Origin: Meandrina meandrites
Lineage: Eukaryota; Cnidaria; Anthozoa; Scleractinia; Meandrinidae
Assembly (NCBI GenBank): GCA_963693305.1
Contig: OY855905.1
Coordinates: 15,391,237 to 15,455,236 of the forward strand
Reading direction: 5' to 3'
Length of the DNA: 64,000 bases
The position numbers and the translations under genes are program-made. The notes beneath the pieces are model-generated. The model worked only from the letters and a program-made list of their open reading frames with translations, was not told where the DNA came from and did no database searches. Every line of letters starts with the position of its first letter. The stretch's first letter is position 1. Of the stretch, positions 10,100 through 22,517 are shown piece after piece.

Positions 10100-12132
10100 T
10101 TTACTTCCAACAACCTCGTCATTAATGGGTCACCTCTCAAAGTATGCTATTATCTAGTAAGATGTGTACAGATTATGAAAATCTCCATTTACTCACCATT
10201 CCGATGGCCAGAAATAAGAGTTAAGACTGTTTCAGCAAAATTGTTTAAGCCTAAAAGAGAAAAGAATAAAATTCTAAGTTATGGCATGCATTATGAAAGG
10301 TGGGGTAACAAAAATAAATTCATAAACATTCCACACAAATGCAACTTAGCTTTTTATAAAACCAGGTTGAATACATGTGATAAATGATTGAGAACTTTAT
10401 TTTCCCAAATGAAAAATATGCAAAAAAAAATCATTTTTTCACATGGCCTGGGTAAATCTACACAATTATTAAACAGTCACTAAGTACAACTAAAAGCATT
10501 CCTCAGTCACCCAAGGCTAGCCACCAAGAAACTGCTAGACAGGTGAAAGCTTACAAGTTGAAAGGCAATAAAACTCACACAGGAAAAGGTATAAAAACAA
10601 CAAACTAAATGACAAAGCAAGGAATACTGATGATTGCTTCAAAATGATCAATCAGCACAATCCGTAATGAGTTGTCTCATTTTTCCACATGACTGATTTT
10701 AAACCCAGAACACTAAAACAAAACACTCTGTTACAGAAGTTGTTTCTCAAAAAGGAATTCACGGATCAAATCAGAAAACATCTCTTACAGAAGAGTTTTC
10801 AAAGCGCAGTATTTGGAGTATTTGTTTTGTGGTTGTTAAGAAATTTTTGCCAAAAATCCAGCTTCAATTTTTTGCATATTTAATTACGAAAGCGTCTTGT
10901 AATATTTACCACAGCTATGCGATGAAAAGACTTTTTGCAAACACGGCGTCATTGGTAGTAGTTGCTTTGCTTTAATAAAACCAGTTATGGCACTGATGTT
11001 ATCTATTAATGGAAGCAATGTCTTTTATTCTAGTTTATGAAATGTACCATATTTTTTCCAAAAATAACTCTATAGTCGGCGCAATGGACTGTGTAGTCAG
11101 TCAGTCAGTCAGTGAAGTATGTTTGTATGTCACACCAATCTGGTTTGAGCTACTATCAGAACCAATGAAATTGCAGTTTATAAAGGGGAAGTAATCTGAC
11201 ACTGTTGTAAGCGAGCGATTGCATTCAAAGATTTTAGATTTGTAGAAGGCGGAATCAGTGAGTTGTGAATTAACCCCAGATTTGAAACGCTCACCTGCAT
11301 TCGAAACGCTCGTTTAGGATGGGCTAGTTTCGCTGACCGTAGTAGAAATTGCATAAAGCATTTGCACACAGCAGATTTGAAGAATAATGTGATGTTGATA
11401 CTGTGTTTACAAAGAGTCATAAAAATGGCAAGGAATCTTCTTCAGAGTCTGTTGTGGTCTCTTGTTTAAGAGTTTGTGACAAGGAAACTTCCTAAATTTA
11501 ATATTGCTTGAGACTCCATGTCACCAACTGAAAACCGCAATTAATTTAATTAGTCTCTTTAGCGTCTTGCTCGATTCACTGACTCTCGGGCAAGTAGCGT
11601 TTATGTTTATACCTTAAACACGCCACCTTCAGACATTTAATTAACCGGCATGGGTATTGACTTTAAAATGGTTTTGCTGTCATTCCGTGACATTTTGATA
11701 AATAAATTTAATTAGTTCTTGTTCCTGTTTGTTGAATGAAAATTTACATTTGCGACAGGAAACAAATACTCCAGGTGTACTATGCTTTAAAAGCTTTCCT
11801 AAAAATCTGGTTTTTGATTTGATTCGTTTATTACTTCGTTTATTACTTTTTGATTACTCAGTGGAGACATGGTGTTTTGAAGAAAAACAAAAGTATCACG
11901 TTACAAAAGTGAGATAAACAAAAGTGTCATGTTACATGCGTTTTTTTTTTTAAAAAAAGAAAAGAAACGAAGGTATCGTTTTACAGTGTTTGACAAAAAC
12001 ACAAATTATCCTGTAACAAACAAAAGTATCGCGTTACGGTTGTCAAAAAGCTAGCAACAAAATAAGCGCTAACAGAATAAGCCATTTCGTAACATTTTGA
12101 CTATTAAATTAGTTCTTGTTTTTTAAATGATA
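10100..12132. other. AT-rich intergenic or repeat DNA, no gene recognised
   Basis: Only short unconvincing frames are seen. A short AGTC run lies at 11095-11115. The last part (about 11940-12130) closely matches 53341-53510, including CGCTAACAGAATAAGCCATTTCGT, so it belongs to a dispersed repeat interrupted at the start of Gypsy copy B. Confidence 0.5.
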
Positions 12133-12139
12133 ATCTTGC

Positions 12140-13234
12140 ATGAAAGCCCTAGCAAGAAGCTACGTTTGGTGGCCGGGCATGTATCAGGAGATCGTAAAGA
12201 AAGTGAAAAGCTGCGACAAATGTCAGTCAAATCAGAGTGCACCAGCAGAGGCGCCATTGCACCCCTGGGAGTGGCCGGGCCTACCATGGTCAAGAATTCA
12301 CATTGACTACGCAAGGCCTTACAAAGGAGAAATGTTCCTTGTAGTTGTGGATGCATACTCAAAGTGGTTGGAAGTGCATCATATGAGGTCCATCACATCC
12401 ACTGCCACCATTGAGAAACTCTGTGAGATGTTCGCTACACATGGTCTGCCAGCAACTCTGGTAAGCAACAACGGCAGCAATTTTACCAGTGCAGAATTCC
12501 AGCAGTTTATGAAAAAGAATGGAATCAAGCACATCAAGGTCTCACCGTATCACCCCGCCTCAAATGGCTTGGCAGAGAGGGCCGTGCGAATTTTTAAGGA
12601 AGGCTATGAGAAGATGGAGGAGGGCAGCGTCCAAACCAAATTATCACGCTTTCTCCTCAGCTACCGAACCACACCCCATAGCACGACAGGAGTTCCACCA
12701 GCTGAATTACTCATGAAACGGAAGTTACACACACAGCTCAATCGCCTGATTCCAAGCATAGCAAACCGCGTGCGAGATAAACAGTCTCAGCAGAAGACCG
12801 CACACGATTACCACGCCAAGGAACGGGAAATGGTAGAAGGCCAAGCTGTGTATGCTAAGGATTTCTGACGCAAGAAGACTTGCATGTCAGGGACCATAGT
12901 GGAGAAAACCGGTCCGGTGTCAACTTGTGTCCAGCTAGACAACGGAACTGTCATTCGGCGGCATCAAGACCATGTTCGACGCCGTGAGAACGAGGTTCTG
13001 GAAGAGCCAGTTGCAGACAACACACCCAGTGTGACGCCAATGGCCTTGCCAGAAGTTCATGTAACATCACCTACCTCACCCACCCCTGGTGTAAGCCATC
13101 AGCCTGATGTTACTAAGTCTTCACCGGCAACACCAGCAACACCTACCCAGACACCCGTAGAGTCAAGTCCTCCAAGGACACGCCCTGTGCGGAAAAGGGC
13201 CAAACCAGGATACCTGAAGGACTACCTGTGTTGA
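12140..13234 (+). pseudogene. Gypsy copy B integrase with an internal stop
   Basis: A 242-residue frame carries the core with HIDYARP (first Asp), VSNNGSNF where the second catalytic Asp is expected but Asn is present, and GLAERAV (Glu). After a TGA at 12866-12868 the same frame continues to 13234 with a C-terminal module (LDNGTVIRRHQDHVR) and a Pro/Thr-rich tail ending KPGYLKDYLC. The Asp-to-Asn change and the stop both argue that it is inactive. This is read directly; function is known from the integrase family. Confidence 0.87.
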
Positions 13235-13357
13235 TTGTTACTTTATCACAGGGACTTTTGTTATTAGAATTAGAGGACACATAAGTTTCTGTCTTCTGTT
13301 GTTCCAGTTATATTGCGAGTTTTTGGACAAATAGTTTGTAATCCTAGATGGGAGGAA

Positions 13358-13475
13358 TGTTGTGATTTGGAACTGTATTGCATGACATTGCATTCCTCCA
13401 GAATCACGTGATATGCTTTTGCCTCGTGTTAAATAAATTAGTGTGTGTTGAATGCATTCATGGCTGGTCATTACA
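13358..13475 (+). repeat. Gypsy copy B 3' LTR (118 bp)
   Basis: It starts TGTTGTGATTTGG directly after a polypurine tract and ends GGTCATTACA. It contains AATAAA (within GTTAAATAAATTAG) and a CACGTG box, and matches 4694-4812. Confidence 0.8.
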
Positions 13476-13556
13476 GCGCCGTAAGTCTAATTTAATTAAT
13501 TTGCGGTTTTGACTTGGCGCCACGGAGTCTACAAGAATCGTACCCCAGCAGGTGTT

Positions 13557-14253
13557 TCAAACATAGGCACGCTAAGCGTGCAGGAGTTATTTTTTCAATT
13601 GATTGGGTGGTTTGGGGTAGAACTGGGTGTTAGTCCTGTTGGGATGGTTTATTTGATGGGTTGAGCTATTTGTGCATGGTTCATGTGCATGGTCCATCGT
13701 GCCGACTAAGAGCTACTTTTGGAAAAATAACTCAAAAACAATTTAAAAAGAAATTGTGCAAATGTTCTAAAATTAGGCTGCTTTCCCTTGTAAATATGAC
13801 TGTGGTGTGCAACCGATCGATCGAACCATACTGTTGAAGACAAAAAATACGTCAGTAATTTCTTCAAACGTAAACAGAAAAAAATATCTGCTAGTCACTT
13901 TTAAGGTTACCTTGATGTTTAACTATCCATCCCCTTTCATTCCAAGCCGAAAAAAAACCACTAAGTACATCAAAACATGGATTGAAAACTGTTGACAACA
14001 TTTACCATAAACATGATCACAAAATCGCAAACACGCTCACTAAGAAAGCCAAATTGACCCAGAAATTGCAAACGAATAGCCAGATGGAACAAGAACAAAG
14101 TATTCTCGGGTTTCTGAAATGGCTCCATTATTTTCATCATCAATATAAAACAGAAACCTTTCTGCAAGCAAGGACGACTTTCTTTCGACGAACGCGAGAA
14201 ACAAACAACTCTAGTCACCAGTGCGGCCAAACCACGTGACGATTTTACTTGGA
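13557..14253 (+). repeat. dispersed repeat R1, copy 1 (about 700 bp)
   Basis: It begins TCAAACATAGGCACGCTAAG, containing the stem-loop GCACGCTAAGCGTGC, and ends near ATTTTACTTGGA. A second copy in the same orientation lies at 62483-63182, and the stem-loop end alone recurs inverted at about 53515-53575. It encodes nothing recognisable. The short frames in it (such as 13807-13995) are shared by both copies but have no domain. Confidence 0.8.
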
Positions 14254-16160
14254 CTGGTACAATATGTAATTTCGCAACCAGAAGCAGAAACGTGCCCTAA
14301 CTTGTAAGCGTAACATGATCAGTACCGATATTCCCACGGCCGTGCTAAAAATAGCTGTCGATGAAGTTGTGACATGCTTGACTGCACATCCAAAAAGCTA
14401 GTTTTCTTTTCAGCCGTTGTTTTTTGCATGACGAGCCCAAACAACGGCTGTAAAGGAGACTACCAAAAAGCTGGCTGTCTTTTTTTTTCTTTTGCCTATG
14501 AGTAAACGTACATGTAACTGCAACCGCTTTGCGTTGGGAATATTAAATACACTAAAAAGGTATTGCGTCAGCCATGGAATGCGCTGACGTTGCAGCTTTC
14601 ACTTTCGGTACGTGACAATTTATGTTTACTTTGCATGTTTATTTCACCAGAAGCGACGGTCGTTAATTTGTTTGCAATTTTGCGACTATTTCTTGTCGGT
14701 TTAGCCAGTTGAAGTGAATATTTTGGCTGTTTCATCGAGGCGAGTTCAGAGATCTGAAGAAAATAAATTTGGCCGACGTAAACACTTGCAAGCATTACGT
14801 CATTGGTACGGAAATAACCGCATTGCACCGCCGTACTACTAAAGATAGCCATCAACAATCGGATGCGAAGCTTGAAATGCGAGACTCGCACAACGACTAC
14901 TATACCTTCCTGCGGCCCTCACTCGCGGCACAAATGATGATTTTCTCTTTCCGTGCCATCCAACTATGTTGTCAAAACACCTGAGGGGAAATTTAATATT
15001 TGCCGAGCAGACAAAACGTGCCCTTGTAACATCATCACGTTATAAGCTTTTCAAACGATCGTACAATAAATAACTCATGACCGCCCATGTGAAGTCCTAC
15101 TATTCCTAAGCAGGAAACGTCGAACCTTCTCCGACCACATTCCAACCTCACGAAAATACCTAATATTTGGCAACTCTTGAACCCAAATAAACCAACATTC
15201 CTCAACCTATTACAAATACGTTATTCTTTGGGGGAAAACCTTGAGAGGTTTATGGTCGCTCGTGTTATTACTTAGCCAAAGCTCCTACTAATGCTATACT
15301 TTTAACCGAGAGAAAACAGTTTAAACACCGCGCGGTTAGAATCTCAAAGATTTCTCGTTTAATTTCTTTAACACTCGCCCTTACAAACAACCCACAGTGC
15401 GTCAGTTTGTTCTCATTTGGGGACCAAAACAAACACACAACACTGACATAAAAAATGGAAGTCACAACATTTAATTTATTCTCAATAAACATATTTATTC
15501 TACTCAAAAACATCATAAATTGTAAATGAAGTGGTCAACAAATACTATACCCATATTCTGTCGTCAACCGAACTAGTTAATTCCGTAAACCAAGAGAATC
15601 ACCTTCACCACCATGAAATTTCCAAACACTTTTCAGTTTCAGAACCCACACACAATGTTCTCACCCAAAGCTACATAAAAATCAAGAACTGGAATAGAGA
15701 CTTCAGGCCAGCACAGCCTAATAAGGTCGAATCTGTAGCAAAACAAAGATGGCCGTACCTTGAACCGAAAACAAATATTCATGAAAACGATCCATATATA
15801 CAAGCCGCAATTTGATTGGTACTTGATAGAATCCCAAATCTGATTGGTGTGAAATACATACATGAATGATCCACCCAACCAACATCCAACATCCAACATC
15901 CACCCACTTAATAGCCAAATACGTCTTCATGCCGACTAAGAGTTATTTTTTTGAAAAAAATAACTCAATAAGGGCTGGCAGCCAGCGAAATTTGCCAGCT
16001 ACTCCACATGTTTTCACCGGCTTCTTTGATTTCCAATTACTTGAATCTTATGAATTAGCATGATAAATAATTTGCCATAACGGAACATGAACCACGGATC
16101 AGCCAACATTTAATTCGTTTAACACAAAAGAAACTTGCTATAATTCTTGGTTAAAATATA
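14254..16160. other. no gene recognised
   Basis: Mixed sequence with several short frames and no domain. Small inverted repeats occur, for example CAGCCGTTGTTT and AAACAACGGCTG near 14414-14453. ACATCCA runs at 15885-15905, and a fragment near 15930-15975 resembles the interior of repeat R1 (GCCGACTAAGAG). Confidence 0.4.
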
Positions 16161-16167
16161 TCGACTG

Positions 16168-16300
16168 TCAAGGCTCTAAATTGCGACCAATACGGTCGCC
16201 AATGCGACTAACATTTCATAAAAATTCTGCTTTAGTCGCCAAAATGGTGACGTATACATATACCTTGTTAGAATTCTGTTGTCCTGCTTTCTCTGGTTTA
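16168..16300. mobile_element. diverged end of a hAT-like family 1 relative
   Basis: CTCTAAATTGCGACC followed by GGTCGCCAATGCGACTAACA resembles, in inverted orientation, the right end of the family 1 elements at 8646 and 56485. Further TTTAGTCGCC boxes follow. The opposite end is not evident. Confidence 0.55.
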
Positions 16301-16633
16301 GCTGTGAGGTATATTGATACACAGTCAGTGTTTTATCACACACAGCCTCCCAATTTTTTACATTTTTACAATAGTCTGGTTTCTTCAAAAGTACACTAAA
16401 AACCTAAGAGTGCTTTCTCGGATATAAAATATTATCAGTAGTTTACTATTATAAGATTAATTTGGAAACACAGATTAGTGAAAAAACTGATTAACGATGT
16501 TTCAATGTCATCCTGGCACCAATTTCAAGTTAAAAAATATACATATGCGAAAAGTTAACTAATTTATACTAATAGTAAAGGTGCAAAATTGAATAAATTA
16601 AGATTAAAATAACTGTTCAGTGTTCATTACATT

Positions 16634-16985
16634 CCAGTGAGCCTCAAACAGAGAATATCTACCGCATTGTCCTGTCATTTAAAGACCAGAAATCAGTGGA
16701 CATAGTAGAAAAACAAAACATCTCTCGGACTTGAGTAATAAACTAGACCACAAACTACAGCCGGTGTTCAGAAGCCATAAAATTGGCAATGATCTCAAAG
16801 TACAAGAGGCAAAACCACCTGTGATCAATCAACAGTGAGTTGTTTATACTATGTATGTGATCTGTGCGATGCAGAATACGTCGGTTACACTAGCTGTCAC
16901 CTTTACAAGCGCACTGAGGAACACCCATTTACCGCCATCAGAAACACTTTCAAAATGAACACCAAGTTGATAAGTTGGCGACCTG
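16634..16985 (+). pseudogene. Penelope-like retroelement fragment, GIY-YIG endonuclease region 1
   Basis: In broken frames the translation reads YRIVLSFKDQKSVDIVEKQ, then LQPVFRSHKIGNDLKVQEAKPPVINQQ, then CDLCDAEYVGYTSCHLYKR with EEHPFTAIRN. This is the linker and GIY-YIG endonuclease of Penelope-like elements (CxxC followed by YVGYT). Stops and a frameshift make it a remnant. Confidence 0.85.
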
Positions 16986-17202
16986 ACTAACAATTTTAAA
17001 ATCGTAATGTCAGGGAAAGTTCAATTGCTTGATCCATGAAATGTTGTGGCTTTGCATGAAGACACCAAGCCTTAACACTCAAGTGGAATCCATTTGCGCA
17101 AAAGTATTTGTTTCGGCTTTGAACAGACATTGCACTCAGTTTTTTCGCTAATCTTTATTATTAACTGAGTTAACTATTACATAGTACATTATTTACATAG
17201 GT

Positions 17203-17366
17203 GTTGTGGTTTTTATTTATTTTTGGTTTAAACTTTTGTTGCAAACCAGTTGGATTTTTATATCCCCTTAGTTTCATATTATGAAAATGAATATGAGACA
17301 ATGAAATATAAAAATTGAACCAGTTTGAAAATATTCAAACCAAAGATAAATTTAAACCTCAACAAC
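17203..17366. mobile_element. palindromic MITE, GTTGTGGTTTAAA family, copy 1
   Basis: The left arm GTTGTGGTTTTTATTTAT with TTTGGTTTAAAC is mirrored at the right by TTCAAACCAAAGATAAATTT and AACCTCAACAAC. A better preserved copy is at 34771-34935. About 165 bp, non-coding. Confidence 0.75.
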
Positions 17367-17678
17367 TACATGCCAACTTTTTTATTGCTACAGTACCTTT
17401 TTCAGGTTCTTGATTATCAGTAACTTGGCAGTAGTGACCAACAAACTGTTGTAAAAGCCTTGTGTAAAGCTGCTGGGATATTTTGTTACTAAAAATGAAA
17501 TACAAAGAAACCAACAATTACTGTACTACAGCGAGTACCTTCCTCATTGCATGAGGTTTTATAGTATTTCAATTCTTATGATTTGGTAATGAAAATAATG
17601 TTGGTTGAGGTATTAAGTACAGATCACTGTAGTTATTGAACACAATATATATAAAAAAGGTGGGAATTTTCAAGATGT

Positions 17679-17804
17679 TTAGAAGTCCTGAGTTGGGGCA
17701 TCCAAAGAGCCTATGAATTGAGTATTCCTGGTCTGAGGAACATCTAGCAATCCAGGAAAAGGAGTGCCCCACACAGCTTCACATGTAGCTGGCAACAGTA
17801 CGAA
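17679..17804 (-). CDS. possible last coding exon of an unidentified minus-strand gene
   Basis: On the minus strand an acceptor-like CTGTAG at 17805-17810 is followed by an open frame of 41 residues that ends in TAA. It contains EAVWGTPFPGLLDVP and TRNTQFIGSLDAP. The composition looks coding, and no other frame here is as plausible. I do not recognise the protein. It could be the end of the gene that starts at 20929, but the exons in between were not found and phase compatibility is untested. A chance open frame is possible. Confidence 0.3.
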   Translation of the reverse strand, partial: FVLLPATCEAVWGTPFPGLLDVPQTRNTQFIGSLDAPTQDF

Positions 17805-18699
17805 CTACAGTCGCCCACTGGGGCTATACAACACTTTGTTTTAAGTATATACTTTGATAAGTATATCATCGACAAAATGAAACACCATAAGAGATTTTCC
17901 TGTTGAAATCCACATTCATAACAACAATCAGTGATCCTTGAATCAACTGTCACTCTTAGACCACTTTAACATGGGGAGAAAAATCTCCACTCACCAGTTA
18001 CAGTGGAAAAATATATGGCACTTCTGACACAAATAGGTTAACACAATCTTTCTTTAGTGGCCGTGCAGGGTTAGATTTCTTTACAATCAGTGATTTAATA
18101 ACCAACGAGCAAGTAGTACGACTTGGACATAATCATCTCATCTCCAACCCCTTGTGAATAGCATGTGGCTTTGTGAAGTAGAAGCATGTAGGAAAATAAT
18201 TTAAATAATTTTAAGTATTACAAATTTTGGTAGAAGACATTTATAATAAAAAGAAACTCTAAGCGGATCTGCTTTTCTTTACTTCTACAGATCACAATAC
18301 TGGTTCCAGTATTTTCAGTCTTGTTCAAGTCTGTGAATTGCATTCAAAACACATTAATTTTGGAAGTGCCATGACATGATGTCTTCGCAGCCATGGAAGG
18401 AAAGATCAATCCTTCATCAGCAAGGTTTTAGAAAACTGTATTTTCCATTTTAGAGCTACTTAGAAATTTATCAGTCTTTCTCTTCTTCAATTTAAGCCCC
18501 AAAGAGGAAACTTTCCATGTTCAAAATGAAAAACAAGGCCTTGGAAGTTTCTAAACATGTGCTGCAATGCACCACAATCTTCTTGTACATTTTGAATGCA
18601 CCGATTAAGACAGAAAACCATCTTTCTAGAACTACAAAAGTTCCCTAAAAATTATGTACAGAAAACAGATTCTGATTGGTTTATTTGCCCTAATTATCT

Positions 18700-18840
18700 A
18701 AAGAATAATTGTAAGGACAACCCAAGGCCACTTGTCAACAAGTGCTTTCTAAGGCTGGGCTGTGACCAGCACAGGCATTTTGGCGGTAGTTTTTTATGCA
18801 GCTGGCTACAGCTGGGTTAAGAAGATGGTGGACGAGAAAA
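18700..18840 (+). pseudogene. possible degraded coding sequence of a small membrane protein
   Basis: In one plus-strand frame the stretch near 18716-18760 reads KDNPRPLVNKC. After a frame change, 18765-18838 reads AVTSTGILAVVFYAAGYSW then VKKMVDEKMKLRI and a stop. The second part looks like a single membrane helix followed by a charged C-terminus. The frame change suggests a pseudogene or a missed splice. The family is not recognised, and chance cannot be excluded. Confidence 0.25.
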
Positions 18841-20035
18841 TGAAGCTCCGAATATGATTGACTTGAATTTTAATGACCTGTTATAAACCAACAGCCACAT
18901 CAAGGACGCCCTACGAGCAGAGCCCTTTCTTTTCCACTGATGTACTTGAAAGAGCTCTGCAAGAATCGCGTCAAATCTTTGTTGACCATGTGCGAGGCTT
19001 ATGTGAGGCTTGCGCGTTACGCTTGCGCGAGGATCACTTTATCTTAGCATGCACGCACGGAATGGCGTAACGGATCGTACACAACAACGTGAACAAATTG
19101 TTTTGGTTTAAAATTCTTTTCTTCAAAGAACGTCTGAATTCCTTTGGTAAAACATATCAAGCACCGCTTGAGGTCTTGTAAGTGACTTAATGGTAAAGCT
19201 GTACGATTTTAACCGTGAAATTTCTTCTTGGTTTGCGAAAAAAGCGAGATCTTAAATGTTCCACAACTGCACATGCACACAAACGGCAGAAGATGGCGAG
19301 AGCAATCGTCAGCTCTAGTGCTTTCGAGAGCGTACTGTGGGCTCCTTCTTGACCGTTGGTTTTTCCAAAAAGTTAATGCCCGCGCAGCAAAAACCGGTTT
19401 GATCTGGACTGACTAGCCCAAACTTTAGGGCTGCGGCGACTTCGAAGAAATGACACGATTTATGCAGAGCCTCTTTTTCTTCCCAAATCTCAGCCGCAGG
19501 GAAGTCAACAGAGGCTCTGCTCGCAGGGTGCATCAAGGATGGACAGAAAAGAAACAAAAGATTATCATTATACAAAACAAAAAGCATAGAGAATGCAAGA
19601 GATTTGGGTAATCCTTTGCAAGCGGCTTGGACAAAAATCGAGATTTTCCCGGTACTGTTCCCTGAATGCACACATTTTACCTACATAAGCAGGCACTTCT
19701 AAGGTGCCTCCTCGGGTTCCAGCCTGGGCCCGGAATCCTGCGGGGGCAATAATTATTATTATTATTATTCAACAAACTCGCGCGATGCCCATATGTGGTC
19801 AGAAAGCCATTGTTATCTGTCATCCGTACATAACAGATATCCTGTGATATATGTAGGTTGTCACGATTCGTCCGAAATCGTGCTAAGCGCTGCACAACCA
19901 CAGCTTTTCTCCCTACAAAAGGCGTTTCGTTGACAATTTGTTGAATAATTATCCTTAATTAAAACAATTATCCTGCTCAATCTTGCAAAATATCATCTGA
20001 TTTTAGCCAACTTGGCCTACAGCCTCGTCAGCTAA

Positions 20036-20397
20036 GGCCTGGTTCATACGTCGCATTTCTGCCGTGTCGAATTTAATTCAATTTAGTGAGGCAGAAATGC
20101 AACTGTTGATTCATACGTAGCACTTGTGTTGCACCTAATTTGGAGGTTATACTGCAAGTTGTGTTTACTGACTAGCCGAACTATATATCCAAACGCAAGA
20201 TATGTGTAGTCTTTATTAGATTTGACATGGCAGAAATGCGACGTTTGAATCAGTGTCGCATTTCTGTTGAATAATGCGACAAGACTAGTCGAACCTGCGG
20301 CAGAAATTCAACAGCCTATTCAGGCGTTGAACTTCTGCTGAATTTAATTCATTTAACTGAATTTGACACAGCAGAAATGCGACATATGAACCAGCCC
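20036..20397. mobile_element. Harbinger-type MITE (362 bp)
   Basis: Terminal inverted repeats GGCCTGGTTCATA and TATGAACCAGCCC are flanked by TAA on both sides (20033-20035 and 20398-20400), the 3-base target typical of PIF/Harbinger elements. Internal repeats of GCAGAAATGCGAC in both orientations are probable subterminal binding sites. Non-coding. Confidence 0.8.
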
Positions 20398-20786
20398 TAA
20401 GTATCAGGCGATATTCCGTGCGAGTTTGCAGGACAATAATAAATTTGTTAATTATTGTAAATTTTTTGCTCATATTTTATTTGATAGCAGGTTCACATTA
20501 GCTTAATTAGTTGCCTTTTTAGCCTTTTATACCAAATAAAGTATGTATACAACTGTATGTATGTTTACCAAACCATCTAATAAATAACAAGATCACATTC
20601 CATAAGCTTATTATTATCCAAGGAAATTGTTGCTTTGCAAAGGGTAGACGAGAAACGAAACGCACATTTAGAGCCTTAATAAACCCGGGAAAGAATCGTG
20701 TTCTGTAAATCATTTAAGTCAGTTAAGTAGTGTTAAATTAAGCATAAATCTGTAAGCTAACACATTTCTAACGCAAGCAAACAAAC

Positions 20787-20929
20787 CTTCTCTTCAAGAT
20801 TTGAAGCTGAACTAGCAATCGTCGCCAGGCGTCCGCTCTGTCGGCAGGCCTTGCATCCGATGATTCAGTGTCAAAATATAGTCTCTGCCACATGTTCATG
20901 GTACGACAATCATCTTGTGAAAAATTCAT
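20787..20929 (-). CDS. probable first coding exon of an unidentified minus-strand gene
   Basis: On the minus strand an ATG at 20927-20929 opens a 47-codon frame beginning MNFSQDDCRTMNMWQRLYF. It ends in ILKR with two bases left over at a good donor (GAAG|GTTTGT at 20786). The residue mix (Trp, Arg, Asp-rich, WRRLLVQL helix) looks coding. Upstream on the same strand lies a GC-rich stretch with a GGCGGGAA element in plus-strand orientation (near 21054), which resembles an E2F site and would suit a promoter. A TTTTTTAG just before the ATG means it could instead be an internal exon. I do not recognise the protein. Confidence 0.5.
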
Positions 20930-21109
20930 TTCCTAAAAAACGAGCTGGCCTAAAACGGACCACACAACGGCAACGAATATCGATAAATTGCGTATTTTGC
21001 AGAGAAATACTTCTGTAGGAAAGAAGACTGGGGCTGAAGTAATTAATGGCGGCGGGAAAAGACCGCGAAAATGACTAGGTCCGCAATGAGTCCTCAATGA
21101 CTGTTACTG

Positions 21110-22020
21110 GGGAGCGGTCATTAATCACTGGGCGGAGGCAGGAGGGGGGGGGGGGGGGGGGGGGCGAGGGAAGATTAGGGGGAGGCCTAAGGTTTTGGGG
21201 GCTCCCATTTGGAGAGGGCCGAGTTTTTTGGACCCACGCTTAGGGGAGGATCGCAAATATTTGGGCATCTGTTTTAAAATGAAACTTTCAAATATTCTGG
21301 GCTACTTCAATTGACCATTCCAGCTTTATTATAAAGTGTATGCTTCACCTTGAAAGTGTCCTTTAGCGGCCAGTATTCAGTGCATGCTGGAAGCCTGCAT
21401 TATTGGGGACGTTTTCGAGGTTGACTGCATGCCTCATAATATAGCTGGAATGGCTAATTTGCAACGAGCAGTTTCTACTATAACAAAGCTTGGACTCAGA
21501 ACAATTTTCTACAAAGTAATCGTTATATCACGTTTTTCTTAATTGTGGAACTGATATGTGTCCTTTTTCATGTCGTTAGAACAATGAGGTTGAAAAAAGA
21601 TACAAGCTAATACTCAAATACGGTCAGTATTGAGTTTTTGTCTCTTCAAAGACCACTGGGGCTTTGCTTTTCGTCAGTCAAGCAACATTATTTCGCTATT
21701 TTTTGCGTTTATACCTGCTTTAATTTGAATAGCTCGTTCAGCTAGAAAAGTTAAAACAGGGGTCTAAAAAGCTTTTTGGAAAGGGCCATATTGTTGCTCA
21801 GAATCACGGAAAACAGATCAAAAATTTCTTGAGGGAGCCAACCTCGTTTCCAGGGCTTTTCCCCAGGGAACATACACCCAGATCCCCACTAGAGTGCCCA
21901 AAGGCAATTTTGGGGAGGGTCACAATTTTGAGCCTACCTCTTCACAGATTTACCAGACCTCCCCCCCCCCCCCCCCCCTCCCCTCCCTTATATAACTCAA
22001 CAATGCACTCGGATGCATTT
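21110..22020. repeat. repeat-like stretch bounded by poly-G and poly-C tracts
   Basis: A 21-base G run lies at 21144-21164 and an 18-base C run at 21961-21978. The flanks are G-rich on the left and C-rich on the right, which suggests the two ends of one element. I could not align true terminal repeats. No coding sequence seen. Confidence 0.35.
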
Positions 22021-22517
22021 TGTATTTCTTAATAAAGGCGTTTCGCAGTACATTATACATCTCGTTATCGATTAAAACTGTGGAACTCATTAGTAAATGG
22101 CACAACGGATTTCAGTAGGGAACAAAATCATAACAGTTTTAAATACACAACTATTGTTATAAGCATTGTTCATTTGTTGTTGTTTCTTTTCGGATTAAGC
22201 AGTCGTTGGACATGACCGTGTGATGATATATGCATGAAGTATTTTTAGTTTCAGCTCGCGTTTAAAGTTCCAGTGTACCTTAGTGCTTAGTGTCTGTTTG
22301 AAACAGAAGCTGGTAGATAATGTGTTGCTTGAATCATACATTTGCTTGCGTGAAAAACTCCTAACAACAGCTGCAGCCACCAAAACGGGTCCCTGATCTG
22401 CACATCTCAACAACAGCCACACTGATGGCAACATGCAAGCGCGCGCTTTATTGTCTTTATGACGCTGGTGTCATCACTGTCAATCGTTCTATGTAGAATA
22501 TCTATCCTCTTACCTCC

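Larger units (their letters stand above)
12133..13475 (+). mobile_element. Gypsy copy B, 5'-truncated, integrase plus 3' LTR
   Basis: This second copy of the copy A family begins abruptly inside the integrase zinc-binding region (CTTGCATGAAAGCC). It runs through integrase, a proline/threonine-rich tail, a polypurine tract (GGGAGGAA, 13350-13357) and a 118-base LTR. 5' truncation is unusual for an LTR element and suggests rearrangement. Confidence 0.85.

Noticed and set aside
11095..11115. Short AGTC repeats and other short repeats as a CRISPR-like array
   Set aside because: No regular unique spacers anywhere; the genome is eukaryotic.
13540..13620. Helitron 3' end suggested by the stem-loop GCACGCTAAGCGTGC
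   Set aside because: No CTRR end follows the hairpin in either orientation and no 5' TC start was identified.
18370..18430. Minus-strand CTGATGA with a later CGAAG, resembling a hammerhead core
   Set aside because: The required GAAA is GAAG and no closing stem I was found.
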